Origin: Lachnospiraceae bacterium | GTDB lineage: Bacteria > Bacillota > Clostridia > Lachnospirales > Lachnospiraceae | Direction: 5' to 3' | DNA length: 64,000 bases | NCBI GenBank assembly: GCA_009774175.1 | Contig: VSNG01000017.1 | Span: 5,572 to 69,571, forward strand | Part shown: positions 24,093 to 31,468 of the stretch, one piece after another | Numbering within the stretch: position 1 is the stretch's first letter | Layout: each line of letters starts with the position of its first letter | Notes under the pieces: generated by a model | Told to the model about the DNA's origin: nothing | Database searches by the model: none | What the model saw: the letters and a program-made list of their open reading frames with translations, nothing else | Program-made: the position numbers and the translations under genes

Positions 24093-26047
24093 TCTTCCTG
24101 TACTTCTTCCCTGCGGATTTCCTTGGTGCGAATCTCCTTACAGATCTGGTCTATAAAATCTGAAAGCGGCTTCACGCCTTCGTCTCCGGCAAAGCGGCTT
24201 CTGACGGACACTGTCTTATCCTCCGCCTCCTGCGCGCCCACCACAAGCATATAAGGCACCTTGGCAAGTCTGGCCTCGCGGATCTTAAAGCCGATCTTCT
24301 CCGAACGATTGTCCACCGTCACGTCAACGTCAGCCCGCGCAAGCTCCTTTCTGACTTCCTCCGCATAGTCCTCGTATTTTTCGGAAATAGGCAGTACACG
24401 CACCTGTTCGGGGCACATCCATGTGGGGAACTTGCCCGCGTACTTCTCGATCAGCCATGCAAGCGTCCGTTCATAGCAGCCAAGGGAAGTCCTGTGAATA
24501 ATATATGGACGGATGCGCTCGCCGTTTGCGTCGATAAAATACATATCGAACTGCTCCGCCAGAAGGGCGTCCCACTGAATCGTGATCATGGTATCTTCCT
24601 TACCATACACATTTTTCGCGTTAATATCTACCTTCGGCCCGTAGAAAGCAGCCTCTCCCACTTCCTCCGTAAAGGGAAGGTCAAGCTCCGTCAGAATATT
24701 TCTGATATGGGCCTCCGTCTCATTCCAGACCTCCGGCTCTCCAATATATTTTTCCGGGTTTTCCGGATCCCACTTGGACAGATGCCAGGTAATATCATCC
24801 AGAAGTCCCAAGGTTGACATAACATATTTTGCCAGTGCGATACATCCCTTAAACTCCTCTACCATCTGATCCGGTCTTACAATCAAATGCCCCTCGGAAA
24901 TGGTAAACTGACGCACACGGGTCAGACCGTGCATCTCGCCTGAGTCCTCATTGCGGAAAAGGGTGGAAGTCTCACCGTATCGAATGGGCAGATCCCGGTA
25001 GGAGTGCTGCGTATTTTTATAACAGTAATACTGGAAAGGACAGGTCATGGGACGCAGGGCAAACACTTCCTTATACTTTTCCTCGTCTCCCAGCACAAAC
25101 ATGCCCTCTTTATAATGATCCCAGTGCCCGGACATTTTATACAGATCGCTCTTTGCCATAAGCGGGGTCTTTGTCCGCACATAGCCCCACTCCTTATCTT
25201 CCAGATCCTCAATCCATCGCTGCAGCTTCATCACCATCTTTGTACCCTTCGGCAAAAGTAATGGCAGTCCCTGCCCGATCACATCCACCGTAGTGAAAAG
25301 CTCCATCTCCCGGCCAAGCTTATTGTGGTCGCGGCGCTTGATATCCTCCAGATGCTCCAGATATGCCGCAAGCTCTTCCTTTTTTGAAAAAGCCGTACCG
25401 TAGATACGCTGTAACTGCGCCCTTTCGGAATCGCCCCGCCAGTATGCCATGGAGGAGGAAATCAGCTTGTATGCCTTAATATTTTTCGTGCTCATCAGAT
25501 GAGGGCCTGCGCACAGATCCACAAAGCCGCCCTGATCGTAGAAAGAAATCTCCGCATCCTCCGGCAGATCCTGAATCAGCTCCACCTTGTAGGGCTCGTT
25601 CCTCTCTTCCATATATTTAATGGCTTCTTCTCTGGAAAGCGTAAACCGTTCCAGCTTGTGCCCTTCCTTGATAATCTTCTTCATCTCCGCTTCCAGCTTA
25701 TCCAGATCCTCTCTGGAAAAAGGCGCGGCGTCAAAATCATAATAAAAGCCCTCTTCGATTGCCGGCCCGATTGTCACCTTTGCCTCCGGGAAAAGACGCT
25801 TCACTGCCTCCGCCAGAACATGGGATGCCGTATGTCTGACAACCCGCAGCCCTTCCGGGTCATTGACCGTTAAAATATTCAGGCTGCAGTCTGCGTCAAT
25901 GACGGTCCGCAGATCCTTCACCTCTCCGTCCACCTCCCCGGCGCAGGCCGCGCGGGCAAGTCCTTCCGAGATATCAAGCGCAATGTCGTAAATACTCATT
26001 GCCTGTGCATACTCTTTAAAAGAGCCATCTTTCAGTGTGATTTTCAT
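24080..26047 (-). CDS. thrS: Threonyl-tRNA synthetase
   Basis: A 655-residue class II synthetase that charges tRNA-Thr. Domains in order: TGS (about 1-62), the editing domain with HTASHVLAEAVKRLFP (about 77-92), the catalytic core with MTCPFQYYCYKNTQHSYRDL (the cysteine is a zinc ligand) and RTSLGCYERTLAWLIEKYAG, and the C-terminal anticodon-binding domain. The last ten residues (RREEVQEEKKA) are highly charged and run into a 16-bp tandem repeat. Its start ATG overlaps the TGA of the upstream small membrane protein gene (ATGA, 26044-26047), so the two are translationally coupled and both lie behind a T-box leader. Confidence 0.98.
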   Translation of the reverse strand: MKITLKDGSFKEYAQAMSIYDIALDISEGLARAACAGEVDGEVKDLRTVIDADCSLNILTVNDPEGLRVVRHTASHVLAEAVKRLFPEAKVTIGPAIEEGFYYDFDAAPFSREDLDKLEAEMKKIIKEGHKLERFTLSREEAIKYMEERNEPYKVELIQDLPEDAEISFYDQGGFVDLCAGPHLMSTKNIKAYKLISSSMAYWRGDSERAQLQRIYGTAFSKKEELAAYLEHLEDIKRRDHNKLGREMELFTTVDVIGQGLPLLLPKGTKMVMKLQRWIEDLEDKEWGYVRTKTPLMAKSDLYKMSGHWDHYKEGMFVLGDEEKYKEVFALRPMTCPFQYYCYKNTQHSYRDLPIRYGETSTLFRNEDSGEMHGLTRVRQFTISEGHLIVRPDQMVEEFKGCIALAKYVMSTLGLLDDITWHLSKWDPENPEKYIGEPEVWNETEAHIRNILTELDLPFTEEVGEAAFYGPKVDINAKNVYGKEDTMITIQWDALLAEQFDMYFIDANGERIRPYIIHRTSLGCYERTLAWLIEKYAGKFPTWMCPEQVRVLPISEKYEDYAEEVRKELARADVDVTVDNRSEKIGFKIREARLAKVPYMLVVGAQEAEDKTVSVRSRFAGDEGVKPLSDFIDQICKEIRTKEIRREEVQEEKKA

Positions 26048-26319
26048 GATTTACCTCCTTCTTCGTCATCCCCATACTGATTGCCATAGTTATTCCCGTT
26101 CTTGCTTCCGTTTCCGCTGCCGTTGTTCACATTATGGGATAAAACATGAACGCCCTGCGAAAGCGGCGCGGCAAGCGTCCCGATACAGATTCCCGCCAGA
26201 AAACAAATCGCTCCGATCAGGCAGAAGTTCAGTTTCGTAAGGGTAAACTCATCATTTGCCGCGGCAAGCGTCCGATTCTTTACATCTGTCGCCATATCCT
26301 TCCATTCCGTAGTTGTCAT
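26044..26319 (-). CDS. Small single-pass membrane protein in the T-box-thrS operon
   Basis: 91 residues with a polar N-terminal half, one transmembrane segment (about 34-54, LIGAICFLAGICIGTLAAPL) and a tail rich in Asn and Gly (NNGSGNGSKNGNNYGNQYGD). AAGGAGG lies 6-8 nt before the ATG at 26319. It lies between the T-box terminator and thrS and overlaps thrS by four bases, so it is expressed under threonyl-tRNA control together with the synthetase. I do not recognise a family; a role linked to threonine or synthetase localisation is only a guess from position. Confidence 0.75.
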   Translation of the reverse strand: MTTTEWKDMATDVKNRTLAAANDEFTLTKLNFCLIGAICFLAGICIGTLAAPLSQGVHVLSHNVNNGSGNGSKNGNNYGNQYGDDEEGGKS

Positions 26320-26424
26320 TGTGTCTCCTCCTTTTCATGTTCCGATTCGGCTTGTACGCATATAATGAGGCATAAAACACAGGCACGACTCCTGTCTGTG
26401 CCGCTTTCTGACTCTGCCTGTACG

Positions 26425-26689
26425 CGCAGAAAGTCCCCTGCAATGCCGCTATGGCAATGCAGAGGACGTAATGTTACGCGGTTCCACCTCTCTTGCTCCG
26501 TCTGCCGCAAAGCGGCCTGCCGAAACCTCTCGTTTGACTGTAACGTAAGTCAGCGGGCTGTATTAAAGCCACTCGGAGTCGGTTTTCAAATGTTTCCGGC
26601 AAAAGCGCTTTCAGCTCACGGCGCTTCTCTCTGTTACTTTCCACATTCTACTCTTCTCGTCAACGTGTTCTGCTCTATCCTAAAATCAT
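26425..26689 (-). promoter_or_regulatory. T-box riboswitch (threonine) upstream of the thrS operon
   Basis: The minus strand carries the T-box sequence AGGTGGAACCGCG (26477-26489), followed by a terminator hairpin (26433-26467, GTCCTCTGC against GCAGGGGAC, then TTTCTG). Upstream lies a Stem I region with AGAGAG and a distal GCGC...GCGC helix. The likely specifier is ACC (26581-26583), placed just before GACTCCGAGT as in other T-boxes; it matches threonine. Uncharged tRNA-Thr would favour read-through into the small membrane protein gene and thrS. Confidence 0.9.
26433..26467 (-). terminator. T-box terminator hairpin
   Basis: A 15-bp stem with one mismatch and a short loop; its 5' arm overlaps the segment that would pair with the T-box sequence to form the antiterminator. 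The T run is short (TTTCTG). Confidence 0.75.
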
Positions 26690-26695
26690 ATTTTT

Positions 26696-26724
26696 ATTGT
26701 ATGCGCAATCCTTCTAAAAGTAAA
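26696..26724 (-). promoter_or_regulatory. Promoter of the thrS operon
   Basis: The minus strand has TTTACT (26719-26724), a 17-nt spacer and TACAAT (26696-26701). Start of transcription near 26689 gives a T-box leader of the usual size. It overlaps the 3' flank of the SEC-C gene. Confidence 0.7.
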
Positions 26725-26732
26725 GGGAAATT

Positions 26733-27239
26733 TCAGGCATTTTTTCCGCAGCACTTCTTATACTTCTTGCCGCTGCCGCAGGGACAGGGATCGTTGGGAT
26801 AAATCTTCTTATCTTTGTGAACCGTCGTGGATTCCTTCTGTTCTCTGTAAAGAGCCTTTCTCTTGTCCTCGTCAAAAATATCGTTCCACTCTTCCAGCTC
26901 ATAAAGCCAGTCCGCGCCTGCCGCCACCATATTTTTGTAAAGCAGCTCCTTGTCAAAGCCAAGACTTACCTTGGTGTCCTCCTCCATCTCCTCGATGGGG
27001 TTCGCCTTTTTCAGGCTGTCGTTAATGCCGTCCAGAAATCCAACCATGGTCATCAGATCGACTTCATACTTATCCGCAAGCTCCTTAACCGTACCCTTCA
27101 CCGCCTTGTCCGGGGTCTTTAAAAGCTGGGCATAGATTTCCTTTTCCTTCTGAAAATAAGCAGACCAGAGTCTCTGTAAGTCTCCTTTATTTGCCGTCTC
27201 TGAATACGCCATATCGCGCCACTGTTGTAATAAAGCCAT
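26733..27239 (-). CDS. SEC-C metal-binding motif protein
   Basis: A 168-residue soluble protein. The C-terminus is a clear SEC-C zinc motif, DPCPCGSGKKYKKCCGKNA, as at the end of SecA and of many small proteins of unknown role. The N-terminal 140 residues are helical and charged (LQRLWSAYFQKEKEIYAQLL, then DKYEVDLMTMVGFLDGINDS) and recall other clostridial SEC-C proteins without known function. The ATG at 27239 is preceded by AAGGGTGG. It ends 9 nt before the -35 box of the thrS operon. Confidence 0.88.
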   Translation of the reverse strand: MALLQQWRDMAYSETANKGDLQRLWSAYFQKEKEIYAQLLKTPDKAVKGTVKELADKYEVDLMTMVGFLDGINDSLKKANPIEEMEEDTKVSLGFDKELLYKNMVAAGADWLYELEEWNDIFDEDKRKALYREQKESTTVHKDKKIYPNDPCPCGSGKKYKKCCGKNA

Positions 27240-27826
27240 AATTCCGTACCACCCTTATCCTGTAATTTGGTTCAATGCCTGTCCTGTTCCATGCACCGAA
27301 CTGATGCGTCTTCGCATTTTTCCTTAAGTATATACCAATTTAGAAAAAAAGTAAAATTATTTATATTTTATGTATAACCTGCCAAAATTGGGCAACAATG
27401 ATAATACGCTAAAGATAAGTAATACTTATCCTCCCCTAATAACAGGAAAGTTCCCGGAATCGTGAAATGTATTCCGGGGGCTTTTCTGCTGTTTCATCCT
27501 TTCACCGGACTCTTGTGGACAAACTCCAATTTAAAGTCATTCCCATTCCATCTGCCAGACGCTTTAACAGCTTCAATGTCATTTAGTTAAGGTATTAGCA
27601 AGGACGTTCTATACAGAGCAAGGTATGTAAAAATATGTACCCTGCCCTTTTTTGTATCTTTTTAGAAAAAGCTCTTGACAAGAATACAAAAATTTGCGGC
27701 GAAGCCTCTTGAATGTATTACATTTTGGAGGTGGCTTTTTCACCTCATCTATCGGAAAATCTTCCTTTAGCAGATTTGTAATGATACACTCATAAGAATC
27801 CTCTAAAATGTTGTCTTATGTCTTAA
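27240..27826. other. Decayed intergenic region
   Basis: About 590 bp without an intact gene. It holds a palindrome GATAAGTAATACTTATC (27414-27430), a plus-strand terminator-like hairpin (about 27451-27488: CCCGGAAT, loop, ATTCCGGGGG, then CTTTTCTG) and a minus-strand fragment like the C-terminus of an XRE-type regulator. Further on is GGAGGTGGCTTTTTCACCTC (27730-27750), a short hairpin. The rest is A+T rich and I see nothing in it. It looks like a scar of past insertions and deletions. Confidence 0.6.
27507..27582 (-). pseudogene. Fragment resembling an XRE-type antitoxin/regulator C-terminus
   Basis: The minus strand reads MTLKLLKRLADGMGMTLN and then loses homology. This resembles the last helices of XRE-family regulators of the HigA type (usually '...LKKIADALGMELKVEF'), and a neighbouring frame continues with FKLEFVHKSP, which fits the same family after a frameshift. 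No start region or helix-turn-helix core remains. Short match, so the call is tentative. Confidence 0.4.
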
Positions 27827-28106
27827 TCAATCAATATATGTAAATGTTAAACCATGAGCGTCCGCAATCACTAACGCCAGATGATCCTGATCCACCAGAA
27901 AGAAGTCGTAGAAATCCCCGCCGCCTCTCTGGTAAGAATACGTTGACAAAGGAATCCCCCATATCCTCCTGGGTAAGACCCAGCATCTGCTCCGCCGCCG
28001 GATTTTACATGGTGGTCTTTCCCTTCATGCTGATTACCATAACGCCCTCCAGCAGATTGGTTACGATTTCTCTGTACAGATTCTTATGATCCTGCTGCTG
28101 CGACAT
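27827..28106 (-). pseudogene. Remnant of a PAS/PP2C (SpoIIE-type) phosphatase gene
   Basis: From the ATG at 28106 (GGAG about 10 nt upstream) the frame reads MSQQQDHKNLYREIVTNLLE, GVMVISMKGKTTM, then an in-frame TAA, then NPAAEQMLGLTQEDMGDSFV, typical of a PAS domain. A frame change then leads into GGGDFYDFFLVDQDHLALVI and ADAHG, the start of a PP2C/RsbU-type phosphatase domain (normally GGDFYDFF...ADVSGHG). The middle and the rest of the phosphatase are missing. Such proteins act in general stress or sporulation signalling. The gene is dead by a stop, a frameshift and large deletions. Confidence 0.75.
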
Positions 28107-28305
28107 AGATGCTATATCTCCTTGCATATTTTCAGAATATTTTTACCGTCCTTATATTCATAGGTGATCTCATTCATATTTTTCTTGACGATCTATCTAT
28201 TTTATAATGGCGCGGTCGGTATACATCGCCTTTTTTGGGGAGTATAACATCATTTAGTTTACATAATATTATTACATAGACATTTACAATTTCTTTCCTC
28301 ACGGA

Positions 28306-28338
28306 ATTGTAAGCTGAAATTCATCTGATTGTAAGCTG
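28306..28338 (+). promoter_or_regulatory. Direct-repeat operator candidate upstream of the ABC transporter
   Basis: ATTGTAAGCTG occurs at 28306-28316 and again at 28328-28338, 22 bp apart (two helical turns), about 40 bp upstream of the ABC ATPase start. Such spacing is usual for OmpR-type response regulators that control BceAB-like transporters. The block 28316-28338 recurs with one mismatch downstream of the transporter (31174-31196). No regulator gene is present in the window to test this. Confidence 0.45.
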
Positions 28339-28376
28339 TATCTGCTATCTTTTTGGTGAAGGAGGCTAATAATCCT

Positions 28377-28812
28377 ATGGAAATTCTAAAAATACAAAAT
28401 TTGTGTAAAACCTATGGCAAGGGCGAGGCCAAAGTAGACGCTCTAAAAAATGTTTCTTTTTCATTGAACAAGGAAGAGTTTGCCGCTGTGGTCGGAGAGT
28501 CCAGCTTTGGGAAAAGTACCCTGCTGAACTGCATCGGCGCTCTGGACACACCGACTTCCGGGAGTGTTCTCATGGATGGGCAAAATCTATTCTCCATGAA
28601 AGAGGAAAAGCGCACGATTTTTCGGCGGCGCAATATCGGTTTTATCTTCCAGTCCTTTCAGCTCGTTTCTGAACCGAACGTGGAGCACAATATTACGTTT
28701 CCTTTGCTCCTGGATTACCGAAAGCCTGACAGCTTCCGTAGACCGGGTTTTCCGGGTAACAGATGGCGTTCTTACGGATTTGGGAGGGAAATCGGATGAA
28801 GCGTTATCTTGA
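28377..28812 (+). pseudogene. ABC transporter ATP-binding protein, internally deleted
   Basis: The frame starts well (GGAGG about 10 nt before the ATG at 28377; MEILKIQNLCKTYGKGEAKV) and reaches the Q-loop region (GFIFQSFQLVSEPNVEHNIT). The signature motif LSGGQ and the Walker B aspartate are absent: after LLLDYRKPD the sequence jumps to the C-terminal end. That end is now in another frame: VDRVFRVTDGVLTDLGGKSD then EALS, stop at 28812. Walker A is also altered, GESSFGKST instead of GxSGxGKST. The protein cannot hydrolyse ATP. The original 17-bp overlap with the permease start is kept. Family: MacB/LolD-like ATPases that pair with FtsX-type permeases. Confidence 0.85.
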
Positions 28813-31156
28813 TCTCGTTCCCATATCCGCAAAGGTGCATAAAAAGCAAAACAGAATGTCTATCGTCTGTATTGCTCTGGCTGTATTTTTGGTAACAACT
28901 ATTTTCGGCATGGCAGATATGTTTATCCGCAGTCAGATTCTCAAGACGCAGGCGGAAACCGGCAACTGGCATATTGGCATTCAAAATATTAGCAGCGAAG
29001 ATGCGGCGGTCATAGCGGCACGGCCTGATGTTGCTGCATTTGCCCCATATAATGTGCTTAACTATGAGGGAAAACAAGGGTACCTCTTAGCGGAAACCGA
29101 AGTTGTCCTTTGCGGCAGCAATGATCGTCTATTTGCAAAGATATTTCCCAATATGCTTTCCGAGGGAACTTTCCCAAAAACTGATACTGAAGCGATGGTG
29201 ACAGAAAGCGCCAAGGATATGCTTGACCTGCATATTGGGGATGAAATTACGATCAATACTCCCGCTGGCCTCAAACTGATATTTACATTGTCAGGCTTTG
29301 TGGAAAATACCGCCAATCTAATGAGCAGTGATACCTACGGCGTATTTTTAACAACGGAAAAGCTGTATGACATTTATTTGACAAACGGGAGCGACGGACT
29401 AACCGATTATCCCACTGTTTACTATGTTCAGTTTACCAGTACCGTGAACCTGCAGAGTAAAATTGAGAATTTGAAGTCTCAATGCGGCTTATCAAACGAT
29501 CAGGTTTCCGAAAACACGAAGCTGCTTGGTCTGCTGGGCCAAAGTACAAGTTCCTTTATGATACAGGTCTACGCTGCCGCCGCTATCCTGTTTGTACTCG
29601 TTCTGTTTGCGGGTATTATGATGATTGCAGGCAGTCTGAACAGTAATGTAGCACAGCGTACAGAATTTTATGGATTGATGCGCTGTGTTGGAGCAACGCC
29701 TAAACAGGTTATGCGGCTGGTACGCAAAGAGGCCCTTACCTGGTGCAAAACCGCAATTCCTGTCGGTGTTGTGATCGGCGTTGTTGTAATATGGATACTT
29801 TGCTTTATCCTGCGGCTTTTAAGCCCGGAATACTTTGGAGCGATGCCTCTTTTCAGCACAAGTTTTCCAAGTATCATTGCAGGTGTGGTTGTCGGGCTGT
29901 TGACTGTACTCTTGGCCGCTCGTATCCCCGCAAAGAGAGCCGCAAAGGTTTCTCCACTGTCTGCGGTTTCCGGCAATGCAAATGATACCCAGCCCGTCAA
30001 GAAAGCAGCCAATACAGGCCTGTTCAAAGTTGATGCCGCGCTTGGTATTCACCATGCAAAATCCAGCCGCAAGAATTTTATCCTGATGGTCGGCTCCTTT
30101 GGACTTAGCATTGTTCTTTTCCTTGCTTTTTCTGTTACCATTGAGTTTATAAACCATACTCTGCGGCCTTTACACCCGTGGACACCGAATATATCTATCG
30201 TAAGCCCGGATAATGCTTGCTCTGTCAATCGGGCTTATCTTGATGAATTGAAAAATAATGCGGCTGTCAAGTCAGCGTATGGCCGGATGTTTGCGTATAA
30301 TGTGCCAATTACGGCCAATGGGCAGGAGCAGCATGCAGATTTGATTTCTTATGAGCAAAAGCAATTTGATTGGGCAAAGAGTTATATGCTGGGCGGCTCT
30401 TTGGATACGGTGCAAAATGAGCTGAATACTGGACTGATCGTGTATGAGCCACAGAACACCATCCAAATTGGTGATACGGTATCGTTAAACCTTAATGGAC
30501 AAACGGCAGAAATAGAAATTACAGGGATGCTCTCTGATAGTCCGTTCTACAATTCCGCTGATGTCAGAACGATCATTTGCTCCGAAGATACATTCCGGCA
30601 ATTAACGGGTCAGTCAGATTATACGGTCATTGATATGCAGCTGACAAATCGCGCTACGGATGCAGAGGTAAATGCCATACACCGTACCTATGGAGCAGGC
30701 TATTCCTTTGTTGACAAACGGCTGGATAACAGCAGCACTTTGAGCATCTACTATTGCGTCTGGTTATTCCTCTACGGTTTTTTGGCGCTGATTGCTCTGA
30801 TTACAGTTTTCAATATCATCAACAGCATCGCTATGAATGTTGCGGCGCGCACAAAGCAATATGGAGCGTTTCGGGCCATCGGCCTAAGCGACCGTCAACT
30901 CTCCAAAATGATTATTGCGGAGGCGGCTACCTATGCAATCGCAGGAAGTATCGTGGGCGCTGCCCTGGGAGTGGTCTGCAACAAGTTCCTGTTTGATTTG
31001 TTGATAAGCCGTCAATGGGGCGACCCGTGGTTGATCCCGTGGGGAAAACTGATAGTAATTGTTTTGATTGTACTTTTCTCGGTTGCTGCAGCGGTACATG
31101 GGCCGATCAAAAGAATACGAAATATGTCCATCGTTGATACAATCAGCGCACAGTAA
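28796..31156 (+). CDS. FtsX-like ABC transporter permease (partner ATPase broken)
   Basis: A 786-residue membrane protein with two FtsX-type permease domains. It has an N-terminal transmembrane segment (about 19-39), a large extracellular part, three segments near 255-385 with the typical LMRCVGATPKQVMRLVRKEA, then a second copy with a segment near 425, another extracellular part and three C-terminal segments with YGAFRAIGLSDRQLSKMIIA. This is the architecture of permeases for peptides, lipoproteins or antibiotics. GGAGGG lies 8 nt before the ATG at 28796. The frame is intact, but the adjacent ATP-binding gene is deleted, so the permease is either inactive or served by another ATPase. Confidence 0.88.
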   Translation: MKRYLDLVPISAKVHKKQNRMSIVCIALAVFLVTTIFGMADMFIRSQILKTQAETGNWHIGIQNISSEDAAVIAARPDVAAFAPYNVLNYEGKQGYLLAETEVVLCGSNDRLFAKIFPNMLSEGTFPKTDTEAMVTESAKDMLDLHIGDEITINTPAGLKLIFTLSGFVENTANLMSSDTYGVFLTTEKLYDIYLTNGSDGLTDYPTVYYVQFTSTVNLQSKIENLKSQCGLSNDQVSENTKLLGLLGQSTSSFMIQVYAAAAILFVLVLFAGIMMIAGSLNSNVAQRTEFYGLMRCVGATPKQVMRLVRKEALTWCKTAIPVGVVIGVVVIWILCFILRLLSPEYFGAMPLFSTSFPSIIAGVVVGLLTVLLAARIPAKRAAKVSPLSAVSGNANDTQPVKKAANTGLFKVDAALGIHHAKSSRKNFILMVGSFGLSIVLFLAFSVTIEFINHTLRPLHPWTPNISIVSPDNACSVNRAYLDELKNNAAVKSAYGRMFAYNVPITANGQEQHADLISYEQKQFDWAKSYMLGGSLDTVQNELNTGLIVYEPQNTIQIGDTVSLNLNGQTAEIEITGMLSDSPFYNSADVRTIICSEDTFRQLTGQSDYTVIDMQLTNRATDAEVNAIHRTYGAGYSFVDKRLDNSSTLSIYYCVWLFLYGFLALIALITVFNIINSIAMNVAARTKQYGAFRAIGLSDRQLSKMIIAEAATYAIAGSIVGAALGVVCNKFLFDLLISRQWGDPWLIPWGKLIVIVLIVLFSVAAAVHGPIKRIRNMSIVDTISAQ

Positions 31157-31468
31157 GTGCAAAAATGTAAAGGGAAATTCACCTGATTGTAAGCTGACTT
31201 TAATATATAGAGGACAAATGGAGCCAAGACCCCGACGAAAGCGGGGGATTAACGCATGGCAATATTTTCCACGAAAAAGACTGTAAAGCCTCTACTGCCT
31301 TGATTGTAAAGCGTGTGTTGAGCGTGGCGCTGAGCCATGCAAAAAAATATCGCTGCATCGAAAACAACGTGGCACAAGACACGCTTACAAAATTCGGCAA
31401 GGCGGATAAAACGCCCGGCCTGCAATCACGGCGGATAAGAGAAAAATCAAAATTATTTCAAAAATTAT
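31157..31468. other. Non-coding stretch downstream of the ABC permease
   Basis: It holds a second copy of the 23-bp element found upstream of the transporter (31174-31196). After that (31300-31490, plus strand) an open frame reads LSVALSHAKKYRCIENNVAQ and so on, faintly like the core-binding region of a tyrosine recombinase; there is no start region or catalytic part. I regard it as an unidentified gene remnant. Confidence 0.45.
31174..31196 (+). repeat. Second copy of the 23-bp upstream element
   Basis: 22 of 23 bases match 28316-28338 (both end in CTGATTGTAAGCTG). The two copies are in the same orientation and bracket the ABC transporter genes, 2.86 kb apart. Confidence 0.9.

Noticed and set aside
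27241..27260. T-box-like sequence AGGGTGGTACGG just before the SEC-C gene
   Set aside because: It differs from the consensus in the ACCGCG part, no terminator or Stem I follows the pattern, and the segment is more simply the ribosome site.
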